DNA from: Methanospirillum hungatei
GTDB taxonomy: Archaea > Halobacteriota > Methanomicrobia > Methanomicrobiales > Methanospirillaceae
NCBI RefSeq assembly: GCF_019263745.1
Contig: NZ_CP077107.1
Coordinates: 930,001 to 994,000, forward strand
Direction of reading: 5' to 3'
Length of the DNA: 64,000 nucleotides
Positions 17,093-26,089 of the stretch are shown piece after piece. Position 1 is the stretch's first letter. The number at the start of each line of letters is the position of its first letter. The position numbers were made by a program, and so were the translations under genes. The notes below the pieces were generated by a model, which saw nothing but the letters and a program-made list of their open reading frames with translations, was not told the origin of the DNA and searched no databases.

Positions 17093-17638
17093 TCAGACTT
17101 TTTTGGGAGGCATTTTATACATAACTGCATCAGGGTATTGAGTAGAGATTGTATCCCAAATTTTTACTGCACCATTGTAATATGCTGTAGCCCAATTATA
17201 AGCAGCCATCCCGTCAATTACCGGTGAATCTTTCTCCCAATCTTTTTCATACGTATTATAGAAATCCATTACACTCAGAGTGTATGAAATAAATGTCATG
17301 ACATTTTCTGCCTCAGCATGCCTTTCCTGACTCACTTTCATCCGGACCATTTTATAATATCTATCTTCCAGTGAATCAAATGCCATAATGTTACTTTTAC
17401 CAACAGCAAGTTCTTTTCCATTGCACAAATTATGTATTGTTTCATTTGCAAGAGAAAAGAACGAATCATCATCATATGGTGGTGACTGTGCTGGTGGAGC
17501 AAACATGATATCTACTTCCAGCTTGTACGACTTCGGAATGGCTGAGGAACCATCGATAATTTCACCCGATACAATAGTAATTCCTCCTGCAATCAAGGTC
17601 ACCATGAGGAAGCAGATGAGAATGAAAAATTGTCTCAT
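17093..17638 (-). CDS. Small exported protein of unknown function, paralogue of 10132-10689
   Basis: The 181-residue protein has a signal peptide (MRQFFILICFLMVTLIAGG). Its mature part repeats the plan of 10132-10689: MFAPPAQSPPYDDDSFFSL, NLCNGKELAVGKSN, YYKMVRMKVSQERHAEAENV, FISYTLSVMDFYNTYE and GAVKIWDTISTQYPDAVMY. The single conserved Cys in the CNG segment and the APPAQ/DDD motif define an apparently unnamed family. No enzymatic motif is seen. It is transcribed alone. Confidence 0.7.
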   Translation of the reverse strand: MRQFFILICFLMVTLIAGGITIVSGEIIDGSSAIPKSYKLEVDIMFAPPAQSPPYDDDSFFSLANETIHNLCNGKELAVGKSNIMAFDSLEDRYYKMVRMKVSQERHAEAENVMTFISYTLSVMDFYNTYEKDWEKDSPVIDGMAAYNWATAYYNGAVKIWDTISTQYPDAVMYKMPPKKV

Positions 17639-17860
17639 ATAGTTTACATTCAGGTTTATGCTATTATTAGTTGTGTTTTTTTCCTGACCATGATAATTGA
17701 ATTACTATAAGGTGATATCCATTCTGGTATGTTTCATCCAAAAATTTTCTAGATAAATAATCCAAATTTATCCCTAACTGCTCTATTATAAGCAAAAATA
17801 TGTATAAAAAAAAGTATACCGACCGATTTAAAATTATTATGTTTTATAGTGCCCGACATA

Positions 17861-17905
17861 AGGTTTTAGAATAATCGAAGTGAAACGGAAGTTATTCTAA
17901 AACCT
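17861..17905. repeat. 45-bp stem-loop, copy 1 (14-bp arms, 17-base loop)
   Basis: A perfect 14-bp inverted repeat (AGGTTTTAGAATAA at 17861-17874 against 17892-17905) encloses a 17-base loop. Weaker pairing continues outside (AGTGCC at 17849 and GGACACT at 17906-17912). A near-identical structure with the same arm and loop lengths lies at 41896-41940, at the end of a truncated IS1634-type transposase. It is probably the scar or end of a mobile element. It sits in the 17639-18054 spacer, which otherwise holds no gene. Confidence 0.6.
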
Positions 17906-18054
17906 GGACACTAAAAACACTTCATAGTTTAAGTACATCTTTCTATATTATTCCAGAAAGATTGGCATTATACTATAATAATAAAGAAAAATGAATTTGT
18001 AAATCCTGAAATAATACCTGACGCTTTATGTATGATGAACGGAATTCGGGAAAA

Positions 18055-18561
18055 ATGAAGAATATAATACTCATCGGCCTGCCAGGAGCCGGAAAAAGTA
18101 CCCTTGGGGTCATCCTTGCAAAAACCCTGGGGATGCATTTTATTGATACCGACATTGTGATACAGGAACACACAGGAAGACTCCTGCAATCAATAATAGA
18201 TGAAAAAGGGACGGAGTTTTTCCTGAAAAAAGAGGAAGAATCTATCCTTTCTCTCAATCTATGCAATACGGTCATTGCTACCGGCGGGAGTGTTATCTAT
18301 GGAGCCCAGGCAATGGAGCATCTGAAATCCGGTGGTATTATTGTATTTTTGAGTATTTCCTATAATGAAATGGTCAAGAGATTAAATAATATTAAAACAC
18401 GGGGGATTGTCTTGTTTCCCGGCCAGACTCTTCGCGATGTATATGATCAGAGAATTCCTTTGTATGAAAAATATGCAGATATTCGGATTGATTGTTCGAA
18501 TGATCCATTTGAGCATATTGTTGAAAAAGTCGTTGATAGTATCCATGAAAAAAGTAGCTAG
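18055..18561 (+). CDS. Shikimate kinase-like P-loop kinase (bacterial AroK type)
   Basis: ATG 18055 is chosen over an in-frame ATG at 18028 because it begins directly with the P-loop strand [16 protein letters not shown]. The 168 residues hold the AroK features: Walker [24 protein letters not shown] (substrate Asp), FFLKKEEESIL, VIATGGSVIY (GG loop) and the lid arginine region around NNIKTRGI. Most methanogens use a GHMP-type shikimate kinase, so this bacterial-type protein may be an acquired paralogue or act on another small alcohol. It lies 120 bases upstream of the AAA-ATPase gene and was duplicated together with it. Confidence 0.8.
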   Translation: MKNIILIGLPGAGKSTLGVILAKTLGMHFIDTDIVIQEHTGRLLQSIIDEKGTEFFLKKEEESILSLNLCNTVIATGGSVIYGAQAMEHLKSGGIIVFLSISYNEMVKRLNNIKTRGIVLFPGQTLRDVYDQRIPLYEKYADIRIDCSNDPFEHIVEKVVDSIHEKSS

Positions 18562-18681
18562 AATTAGCGAAAAAGATACTGGAAAATATAATCAAAACAG
18601 GTATCATAATACAAAACATATATACATATATCTCTCGTCGAATTACAAAACCAGAATAATCTTTTCTGACCATTCACAATC

Positions 18682-20253
18682 ATGACCATGATGCATCTCA
18701 AAAAACTTCCCATCGGTATTCAGTCATTTTCAGAGATAATTACCGGAGGATATGCATATGTTGACAAAACCCCCTTCATTGCAGAACTTGTGAATGGAGG
18801 GAAATACTATTTTTTATCCCGACCAAGGCGTTTTGGCAAAAGCCTGCTTATTGATACAATAGATTGTGCTTTTTCCGGTAGAAAAGAGCTTTTTTCCGGA
18901 CTGTTCCTGGACTCACCTGAATCTGGGTGGGATTTTTCGATGCAGTATCCGGTAATCAGAATTAGCCTTGCACAGCGTATCAATTCTACAGCAGTGGATC
19001 TATGTAATTATATCAGCCATATAATCATCCGTGAAGCAAAAAAGTTTGATTATGAAATTTTCCAATCTTACTCTCCGGGTTTTCAACTAGACGATCTAAT
19101 CAGGCATATCTATCAAACAACGGGAAAACAGGTCGTTCTTCTCATTGATGAATATGATAAACCTATTCTGGATTCGATTGAGGAACCAATAATAGCTGGA
19201 ACCTTAAGAGATGAATTAAAGAGTTTTTATGGTGTTATTAAGGATCTGGATCCATATCTAAAATTTGTATTTATGACCGGTGTCTCCAAATTTGCAAAGA
19301 CGGGTATTTTCTCTGGTCTGAATAATCTTGATGACATCACCATTGATACACGGTATTCGGCATTATGTGGGTATACCCAGACAGACCTTGAGACCGTTTT
19401 TGCCGGTTATCTTAAAGATTTTTATCCAAATGAAGTCAGAGACTGGTATAATGGATATTCGTGGACAGGTGAATCAGTTTACAATCCTTTTGACATCCTG
19501 CTTCTCTTTTCGAAAAAAACCTTCAGACCCTATTGGTTTGAAACCGGAACGCCTACATTTCTTATTAAACTCTGGCAGTCAAAACCCCGTCTTCCGGCAG
19601 AATATGACGGACTCATCGCCGGTGATGATCTCCTGGGATCATTTGATCCAGAACAAATCCGGACTGAAACACTCCTTTTCCAGGCAGGATACCTGACTAT
19701 CAGATCCTTTGTCAGTAACCCGTATGAGGGGACGTGGTATACTCTCGGGTTTCCAAACCGGGAGGTTAGAGAATCATTTAACCGACAGATACTCACTCTT
19801 ATTCAGGATAATAATGAGCAGATTCCAGCCCCGACTATCAGAAACATTCTGGAATCAGGCGACACAGATGTATTACGTGATCTTTTTCATTCTTTTTTTG
19901 CATCCATATCTTCGGATAATTATCGGAAAAATCAGATTTCCGGATTTGAAGGATATTATGCAAGTGTGGTTTATACATACTTTGCAAGTCTTGGATACGA
20001 GGTTATTCCTGAAGATACTACGAATAAAGGAAGAATTGACCTGACCGTCAAAACAAGGAGCGGTATCTGGATCTTTGAATTTAAGGTTATGGGAATTGAT
20101 GGATCCGGAGAAAAAAGTCCGCTTGCACAGATTCGGGACCGGAAATATGCAGAGAAATATGCCTGTGAATCCAAAAAGATTTATGAGATAGGAATTGTCT
20201 TCAATCCGGAGACACGGAATATTGAGAGATGGGAAGTTGGAGTAAAAGAATAG
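18682..20253 (+). CDS. AAA-ATPase-like / PD-(D/E)XK nuclease protein, copy A
   Basis: The 523 residues follow the PF09820-PF08011 plan. The N-terminal ATPase has the opening LKKLPIGIQSFSEI, the P-loop SRPRRFGKSLLID (about 50-60) and Walker B VVLLIDEYDKP (about 152-162), followed by TGVSKFAKTGIFSGLNNL. The C-terminal PD-(D/E)XK fold has EVIPEDTTNKGRIDLTV and WIFEFKVMG (E...D...ExK). The family is common in multicopy form in anaerobes, and its function is unsettled, with defence or mobile-element roles proposed. The central segment (codons about 92-198) differs strongly from copy B, although both ends are nearly identical. Alternative starts exist at the next Met codons. Confidence 0.85.
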   Translation: MTMMHLKKLPIGIQSFSEIITGGYAYVDKTPFIAELVNGGKYYFLSRPRRFGKSLLIDTIDCAFSGRKELFSGLFLDSPESGWDFSMQYPVIRISLAQRINSTAVDLCNYISHIIIREAKKFDYEIFQSYSPGFQLDDLIRHIYQTTGKQVVLLIDEYDKPILDSIEEPIIAGTLRDELKSFYGVIKDLDPYLKFVFMTGVSKFAKTGIFSGLNNLDDITIDTRYSALCGYTQTDLETVFAGYLKDFYPNEVRDWYNGYSWTGESVYNPFDILLLFSKKTFRPYWFETGTPTFLIKLWQSKPRLPAEYDGLIAGDDLLGSFDPEQIRTETLLFQAGYLTIRSFVSNPYEGTWYTLGFPNREVRESFNRQILTLIQDNNEQIPAPTIRNILESGDTDVLRDLFHSFFASISSDNYRKNQISGFEGYYASVVYTYFASLGYEVIPEDTTNKGRIDLTVKTRSGIWIFEFKVMGIDGSGEKSPLAQIRDRKYAEKYACESKKIYEIGIVFNPETRNIERWEVGVKE

Positions 20254-20443
20254 AGATAAAGTTTAGGATTTTATCTTTTCTGAAGACTATTAACTTAGTA
20301 TACTATCAGGATTCCTGGAAATATCTAACCCAAAAAAACAAACAGAAATGCGAGCACTATTATCTAATTAGGGTCATTTAATATGAACAGAATAATGAGA
20401 TATATCACTTAATGTTATTTAAACTACATATCCATGACACAAG

Positions 20444-20655
20444 TTTAATCCCAAACTATTCTATTGGTTAGGGAATAATCTCTATTTAATCATTTCTAAC
20501 GCTCCATCTAGATTTAAACCCAATTCTCTCAATCAATTTATTGGGCAATATTAGGGATTAATAAAAAAACAAATTTACCATTAATTAACCAGATTGTTAA
20601 AAGATGACCCAATCAAAGAAATTATTCCCTGTAGACAGAATAGTTTGGGTTTAAT
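20444..20655. mobile_element. MITE-like palindromic element
   Basis: About 212 bp bounded by imperfect inverted repeats of nearly 38 bp. The outer arms share CCCAAACTATTCT (20450-20462) and its complement at 20637-20649. The inner arms share AGGGAATAAT (about 20470-20479) and its complement near 20620-20630. No ORF lies inside. It occupies the 20254-20994 gap between the duplicated genes; the rest of that gap is AT-rich, with only a weak 68-codon minus-strand frame (20682-20888) that I do not support as a gene. Confidence 0.5.
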
Positions 20656-20994
20656 ATGCAAATCTTGCCTTTTTTTTAAATCTAAAAGTAAATTATATTT
20701 CCTATGAAAATCCGTATGGTTCTTAGAAATACCCCTGTAAAATAATTATTTGATAAATCATAAAATATCAGGATCTGGTGCTTTAATAAGAATGCCGCTT
20801 TTGCAATTATTTCTAGAAGTTGGTCTAATGATACTTCCTTGGGTACCATTACCTTATTCATTGTTTGAACCTTCTTCCTTGGAAACAATGGATCATCATA
20901 GTACTCGTTATTTTTAATAATAAAAAAAAATGAATTTGTAAATCCTGAAATATTACCCTGACACTTTATGTATGATGAACGAAATTAGGGAAAA

Positions 20995-21501
20995 ATGAAG
21001 AATATAATACTCATCGGTCTGCCAGGAGCCGGAAAAAGTACTCTTGGAGTCATCCTTGCAAAAACCCTGGGGATGCATTTTATTGATACCGACATTGTGA
21101 TACAGGAACACACAGGAAGACTCCTGTAATCAATAATAGATGAAAAAGGCACGGAGTTTTTCCTGAAAAAAGAGGAAGAATCTATCCTTTCTCTCAATCT
21201 ATGCAATACGGTCATTGCTACCGGCGGGAGTGTTATCTATGGAGCCCAGGCAATGGAGCATCTGAAATCCGGTGGTATTATTGTATTTTTGAGTATTTCC
21301 TATAATGAAATGGTCAAGAGATTAAATAATATTAAAACACGGGGGATTGTCTTGTTTCCCGGCCAGACTCTTCGCGATGTATATGATCAGAGAATTCCTT
21401 TGTATGAAAAATATGCAGATATTCGGATTGATTGTTCGAATGATCCATTTGAGCATATTGTTGAAAAAGTCGTTGATAGTATCCAGGAAAAAAGTAGCTA
21501 G
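20995..21501 (+). pseudogene. Shikimate kinase-like gene, second copy with premature stop
   Basis: This is the duplicate of 18055-18561 and is nearly identical, but a C-to-T change turns a CAA codon into TAA at 21127-21129 (codon 45). The P-loop half is thereby cut off. An internal ATG at 21253 could restart the C-terminal half, but that part lacks the P-loop and could not be an active kinase. The rest of the frame is still open, so the mutation is recent. The intact copy upstream probably supplies the function. Confidence 0.9.
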
Positions 21502-21621
21502 AATTAGCGAAAAAGATACTGGAAAGTATAATCAAAACAGGTATCATAATACAAAACATATATACATATATCTCTCGTCGAATTACAAAACCAGAATAAT
21601 CTTTTCTAACCATCCACAATC

Positions 21622-23202
21622 ATGACCATGATGCATCTCAAAAAACTTCCCATCGGTATTCAGTCATTTTCAGAGATAATTACCGGAGGATATGCATATG
21701 TTGACAAAACCCCCTTCATTGCAGAACTTGTGGATGGAGGGAAATATTATTTTTTATCCCGACCAAGGCGTTTTGGCAAAAGCCTGCTTATTGATACAAT
21801 AGATTGTGCTTTTTCCGGTAGAAAAGAACTTTTTTCCGGACTGTTCCTGGACTCACCTGAATCCGGGTGGGATTTTTCGATGCAGTATCCGGTATTACGA
21901 ATAGATTTTGCCGGAGGTTCTCTCAGATCAGTTTCTGATATTAAAGAGAGGATTGGAAAATTGTTGGATTCATGGGAGAAAACATATGATCTGGAAAAGA
22001 CTTCTGGTTCCATTGGAGACCGGTTATTATCGCAGGTTCCACAAATTTTTCAAAAAACTTCCAGTCAGGTCGTAATTCTTGTGGATGAGTATGACAAACC
22101 AATCCTTGACAATCTGGAAGATCCCACTCTGGTTTTAGAATTACGAGATCACCTGAAAGATTTTTATGGAGCAATAAAACCTCTTGATAAATATCTGAAA
22201 TTTGTTCTTCTCACCGGTGTCTCCAAGTTTGCAAAGACTGGTATTTTTTCAGGTCTGAATAATCTTGATGATATCACCATTGATACACGATATTCGGCTT
22301 TATGTGGGTATACCCAGACAGATCTTGAGACCGTTTTTGCCGGTTATCTTAAAGATTTTAATCCGAATGAAGTCAGAGACTGGTATAATGGATATTCGTG
22401 GACAGGTGAATCAGTTTACAATCCTTTTGACATCCTGCTTCTCTTTTCGAAAAAAACCTTCAGACCCTATTGGTTTGAAACCGGAACGCCTACATTTCTT
22501 ATTAAACTCTGGCAGTCAAAACCCCGACTTCCGGCAGAATATGACGGACTCATCGCCGGTGATGATCTCCTGGGATCATTTGATCCAGAACAAATCCGGA
22601 CTGAAACACTCCTTTTCCAGGCAGGATACCTGACTATCAGATCCTTTGTCAGTAACCCTTATGAGGGGACGTGGTATACTCTCGGGTTTCCAAACCGGGA
22701 GGTTAGAGAATCATTTAACCGACAGATACTCACTCTTATTCAGGATAATAATGAGCAGATTCCAGCCCCGACTATCAGAAACATTCTGGAATCAGGCGAC
22801 ACAGATGTATTACGTGATCTTTTTCATTCTTTTTTTGCATCCATTCCTTCGGACAATTATCGAAAAAATCAGATTTCCGGATTTGAAGGATATTATGCAA
22901 GTGTGGTTTATACATACTTTGCAAGTCTTGGATACGAGGTTATTCCTGAAGATACTACGAATAAAGGAAGAATTGACCTGACTGTCAAAACAAGGAGCAG
23001 TATCTGGATCTTTGAATTTAAGGTTATGGGAATTGATGCATCCGGAGAAAAAAGCCCGCTTGCACAGATTCGGGACCGGAAATATGCAGAGAAATATGCC
23101 TGTGAATCAAAAAAGATTTATGAGATAGGAATTGTCTTCAATCCGGAGACACGGAATATTGAGAGATGGGAAGTTGGAATAAAAGAATCTGCTGATGAAT
23201 GA
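21622..23202 (+). CDS. AAA-ATPase-like / PD-(D/E)XK nuclease protein, copy B
   Basis: The 526 residues have the same plan as copy A: LKKLPIGIQSFSEI, the SRPRRFGKSLLID P-loop, Walker B VVILVDEYDKP, TGVSKFAKTG and the C-terminal nuclease motif RIDLTVKTRS ... WIFEFKVMG. Codons about 92-197 (IDFAGGSLRSVSDIKERIGK through DPTLVLELRDHLKDFYGAIK) are only distantly related to copy A, whereas flanking DNA is nearly identical. That pattern points to recombination with a third homologue. Both copies look functional. Confidence 0.85.
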   Translation: MTMMHLKKLPIGIQSFSEIITGGYAYVDKTPFIAELVDGGKYYFLSRPRRFGKSLLIDTIDCAFSGRKELFSGLFLDSPESGWDFSMQYPVLRIDFAGGSLRSVSDIKERIGKLLDSWEKTYDLEKTSGSIGDRLLSQVPQIFQKTSSQVVILVDEYDKPILDNLEDPTLVLELRDHLKDFYGAIKPLDKYLKFVLLTGVSKFAKTGIFSGLNNLDDITIDTRYSALCGYTQTDLETVFAGYLKDFNPNEVRDWYNGYSWTGESVYNPFDILLLFSKKTFRPYWFETGTPTFLIKLWQSKPRLPAEYDGLIAGDDLLGSFDPEQIRTETLLFQAGYLTIRSFVSNPYEGTWYTLGFPNREVRESFNRQILTLIQDNNEQIPAPTIRNILESGDTDVLRDLFHSFFASIPSDNYRKNQISGFEGYYASVVYTYFASLGYEVIPEDTTNKGRIDLTVKTRSSIWIFEFKVMGIDASGEKSPLAQIRDRKYAEKYACESKKIYEIGIVFNPETRNIERWEVGIKESADE

Positions 23203-23248
23203 GCACTGATATACAACGGAATTAATTTTCAAATTTTGGGCTTTCTGA

Positions 23249-23707
23249 TTATCCGGTGATTATTTCTTTCCTATAAATAATCGCGGTGAAAAGACATCCA
23301 TCCCGATCATCGATGAGATCAAGAGCGGACCAATGTTCAAACGCCCTCTTAATTCCTGAACCAAGACCACGATACGGAAGTAGTCCTTTCGCAATAAACG
23401 AGGCCAGAACCGGGTTTCTGATATTTGAGTTTCCTTTCCGAATCTTCTCAACGGTGAGGTTATTCGGGAGGTTGCCCGGGCTGATTATCTCAATTCGGTT
23501 GTCAAAGATAAAAATCCGTATTGGGGCACTTATCAGATAATCCCGGTGCACAAGAGCATTAACCAGGAGCTCTTCAAACACGACAGGAGGAATTTCAGGT
23601 ATTCCTGGAGTATTAACACCTCTTCCAGCCTGAATTTTGTGAAGGTTTCGCATAAAAGATACCTGAATAATCCCACATTCCTTATTTGAATGAGGATCAT
23701 CATACAT
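23249..23707 (-). pseudogene. C-terminal remnant of a COG2865-type (AlbA/HATPase_c_4) regulator
   Basis: The 152 codons match only the C-terminal ATP-binding part of COG2865 proteins: FEELLVNALVHRDYLISAPI, IEIISPGNLPNNLTVEKI, NIRNPVLASFIAKGLL and YRGLGSGIKRAFE. The N-terminal AlbA/Schlafen-like DNA-binding domain (usually about 200 residues) is absent. The frame begins at an arbitrary ATG at 23707. I infer that the 5' half has been deleted. Such proteins are often near toxin-antitoxin or Fic genes, as here. Confidence 0.65.
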
Positions 23708-23882
23708 TATCCTGTTCCCGGGACATTTTTCTCAGCATCTCCCTTCCTATCGATGAGTTCTTATTTATCGAGAACCTATCTTCATCATATAAAGGCATCG
23801 CCTTTTGTAGGTATCAGATCCCATCTCCATGATCCACAACCCTGTTTGTTGGTATCTGGTGACCCACAAAACTCCACCATAT

Positions 23883-24992
23883 ATGAGAGCTGAACCCTTT
23901 ATCCCAGACCCGCTTCCTCCATTAGATATTGACTGGATTCGTCATATTCCTCTGATTGGATCGGCAAACGCTGCTCTCGCCAGGTTTGACGGATTACTCC
24001 GGAGTATACAAAACCCGGATCTCTTGCTCACTCCGCTCATTACTCAGGAGGCAGTGATATCCTCCCGTATTGAGGGGACACAGGCAACAATGAGAGACCT
24101 GTTAATTTTTGAAGCAGGGAAATCCGCCGTATCAAATGAAAAAAGGCAGGATATCAGGGAGGTAATGAATTATCAGAAAGCCCTGAGTCATGCACAGGAG
24201 CAGATGATGACAGGGCATCTTTCCTGGGATCTCATTCTATCTCTTCATGAGATTCTTCTGGACGGAGTGCGGGGAAGTTCATTTGGCGGAAGTGTCCGGT
24301 CCATTCAGAACTACATCGGCCCGATTGGGGCTCCTATTGAAAAAGCAACCTATATCCCACCCCCACCTGATCTCCTCCCCGAAATGATTCATAACTGGGA
24401 GGATTACCTGCTTGGACCAGAAAAAGATGTTCTCGTCCAGCTTGCAGTTCTCAAAGGACAATTTGAAATTATACATCCATTTTGTGACGGGAACGGCAGG
24501 ATTGGAAGGATGATTGTACCACTCTTTCTCATGGAAAAAGACCTTCTTTCATATCCTTCATTCTACATTAGTGCGTATTTTGACCGAACGAGGGAAGAAT
24601 ACTATAACCGGTTATTGCATATCTCACAATCCGGAGATCTCAATGGATGGATATCCTATTTTCTCTATGCTATCCGGGACCAGGCATTCATAAACATCAC
24701 CCGTTCATCGCAGATCGTAGCCCTCTACGATGAGATGAAAAATATAATTCCACAGGTTATCAGATCTCAATATTCAATCGCTGTTATAGATACACTCTTT
24801 CAAAGACCAATTGTGTCTTCTTCAGATTTTATTGAGATATCACAAATCCCCCCTGAATCCGGAAAGAGAATCCTTCTCAAGCTTCGGGATGCAGGTATTA
24901 TTGAGATAATCCAGGAAGGAAAAGGAAGAAATCCGTCTATCTACCAATTCGCAAAACTGGTTCAAATTGTTGAGAATGAGACCTCTTTATGA
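23883..24992 (+). CDS. Fic family protein (AMP transferase type)
   Basis: A frame is open from 23829, but ATG 23883 (MRAEPFIPDPLPPLDIDW) gives the usual Fic start and a 369-residue protein. The N-terminal inhibitory helix has the (S/T)xxxEG motif in VISSRIEGTQATMRDLL, which marks a self-inhibited Fic protein. The catalytic motif IIHPFCDGNGRIGRM matches HPFxxGNGRxxR, and a flap is provided by upstream residues. The C-terminal 90 residues form a winged-helix-like domain (SSDFIEISQIPPESGKRILL). It probably transfers AMP to a hydroxyl of a target protein. Target and regulation are unknown. Confidence 0.88.
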   Translation: MRAEPFIPDPLPPLDIDWIRHIPLIGSANAALARFDGLLRSIQNPDLLLTPLITQEAVISSRIEGTQATMRDLLIFEAGKSAVSNEKRQDIREVMNYQKALSHAQEQMMTGHLSWDLILSLHEILLDGVRGSSFGGSVRSIQNYIGPIGAPIEKATYIPPPPDLLPEMIHNWEDYLLGPEKDVLVQLAVLKGQFEIIHPFCDGNGRIGRMIVPLFLMEKDLLSYPSFYISAYFDRTREEYYNRLLHISQSGDLNGWISYFLYAIRDQAFINITRSSQIVALYDEMKNIIPQVIRSQYSIAVIDTLFQRPIVSSSDFIEISQIPPESGKRILLKLRDAGIIEIIQEGKGRNPSIYQFAKLVQIVENETSL

Positions 24993-25219
24993 AAAAAGAA
25001 CAGAATATATCCGTATCAGCAATTTCCGAATAGTTACCTCACAGTTCAATTCACTACTCTTGAAGATGCTGGTCAGATACTCATTAACCGTTGGTATGGA
25101 TACGGTGAATAAGGAGAACCCGAAAGAGTGGAGTGTTAGAAAATGATTCATCCGGAATTTCATAAGCACGATGAATTAACAGTTTACTCTCAAATTATGT
25201 ATCCGAACGGTATGAGAAG

Positions 25220-25509
25220 TTACAATCTGCCATACTTTTTATGTGCTTTTTCAATGGTCATAATGTCCAGGATTTTCACAATCATCTTATTAGAATCAAT
25301 CCGGTAAAATTAGGTGTATTGCCTGGAAATATGAAGTCGATATAATTGATAATCCCCAGAAAGATGTAATAATTCTTTATCTCCATCTATACAAGGATAG
25401 GGGTTATTTCTGAGTGATTGTAGTTTTTCTGAGATTATCCTTTGAGTTTTTTCAGGAGTGAATGGAGAAAAGAAAGTGCTGACTTTTCAATGAGGATTCT
25501 ATGACTCAA
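25220..25509 (-). pseudogene. RelE/ParE-type toxin, decayed by frameshifts
   Basis: Reading the minus strand from a TTG at 25509, which overlaps the antitoxin stop, three frames together rebuild a RelE-like chain: RILIEKSALSFLHSL, then PEKTQRIISEKLQSLRNNP and GDYQLYRLHISRQYT, then YRIDSNKMIVKILDIMTIEK ending KKYGRL at 25220. The length (about 95 codons) is normal for RelE. At least two frameshifts interrupt it, near 25460 and near 25310. The toxin is therefore probably dead while its antitoxin gene remains open. Confidence 0.75.
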
Positions 25510-25690
25510 AGGTCATCTTTACAAATTCTCCTTCATCCTCCTTCTTTTTCATATCTTCCATCAAACGGTTTTTGTTTTCCAAGTCAACCATATGTGAAAG
25601 AAGATCATCAAAAGTCTGATTTGATTCTTTTAATTCCACTATTTCATCCCATACGGATTGCGATACTGGTATTTGTTTAATCGCGATCAT
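25499..25690 (-). CDS. Orphan antitoxin of a RelE-type pair
   Basis: A 63-residue protein (MIAIKQIPVSQSVWDEIVE ...) with a likely ribbon-helix-helix or VapB-like start and a charged C-terminus (MKKKEDEGEFVKMTFES). Its stop overlaps the start region of the decayed RelE-like gene downstream on the same strand, which is the normal antitoxin-toxin order. The toxin relic identifies its role; the antitoxin fold itself is inferred. It may survive as a neutral remnant or as an autorepressor. Confidence 0.6.
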   Translation of the reverse strand: MIAIKQIPVSQSVWDEIVELKESNQTFDDLLSHMVDLENKNRLMEDMKKKEDEGEFVKMTFES

Positions 25691-26089
25691 ATATTCAATC
25701 CCTCCTTTATGATGAGTTACTGTAACATTATTCCGATATTATCATCGTTTTGCCTGAAAGACATTTTGAGAATCAATAAAATTATTACTACTTTATCAAT
25801 TTCTACTCATATCATCATTTCTGTAAAACCTGAATTCGAACCAGGTTCACTATTTTAAAAATAATAAGATGAAAATTAAAAATATTTTTCACTAATTGTC
25901 AAAATCTAAAAGCCATATGTACACAAAGCTCAATATACTCATGTGAGCATATTCATCCCTTCTCCATCGACCTTTGGTATGCCCCCAGTACAAAATTCGA
26001 ACCATCGCCATAAACTACTCACCTAACCCCCCACTTTCACACTTGCACCCTTGTGCAGGGGAAATAACGGAGTTTAAAACATACAAGAA
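25691..26089. other. Non-coding spacer
   Basis: About 400 bases with no supported gene. The left half is AT-rich and would hold the antitoxin promoter; the right half has a weak TGCAC-CCTT-GTGCA hairpin near 26044-26057. Nothing else was recognised. Confidence 0.5.

Larger units (their letters stand above)
17970..20253. repeat. Tandem duplication, left copy (kinase + AAA-ATPase)
   Basis: About 2.3 kb matching 20918-23202 almost base for base, starting just upstream of the kinase gene and ending at the ATPase stop. Two regions break the identity: a stop codon in the right kinase copy, and a central ATPase segment (18955-19275 here, 21895-22212 there) that is highly diverged. Confidence 0.9.
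20918..23202. repeat. Tandem duplication, right copy
   Basis: Right copy of the 17970-20253 unit. It starts at a shared AT-rich run (AATGAATTTGTAAATCCTGA begins at 20929) and ends just before the ATPase stop, where the right copy runs three codons longer (SADE end). The point differences are mostly in the kinase and around the swapped ATPase segment. Confidence 0.9.

Noticed and set aside
20682-20888. 68-codon minus-strand frame between the duplicated genes
   Set aside because: Its start MNKVMVPKEVSLDQLLEII looks vaguely antitoxin-like, but the rest is AT-driven hydrophobic sequence, no partner is adjacent and no family was recognised.
24987-25169. 60-codon minus-strand frame after the Fic gene
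   Set aside because: AT-rich, no domain, and it overlaps the end of the Fic gene.
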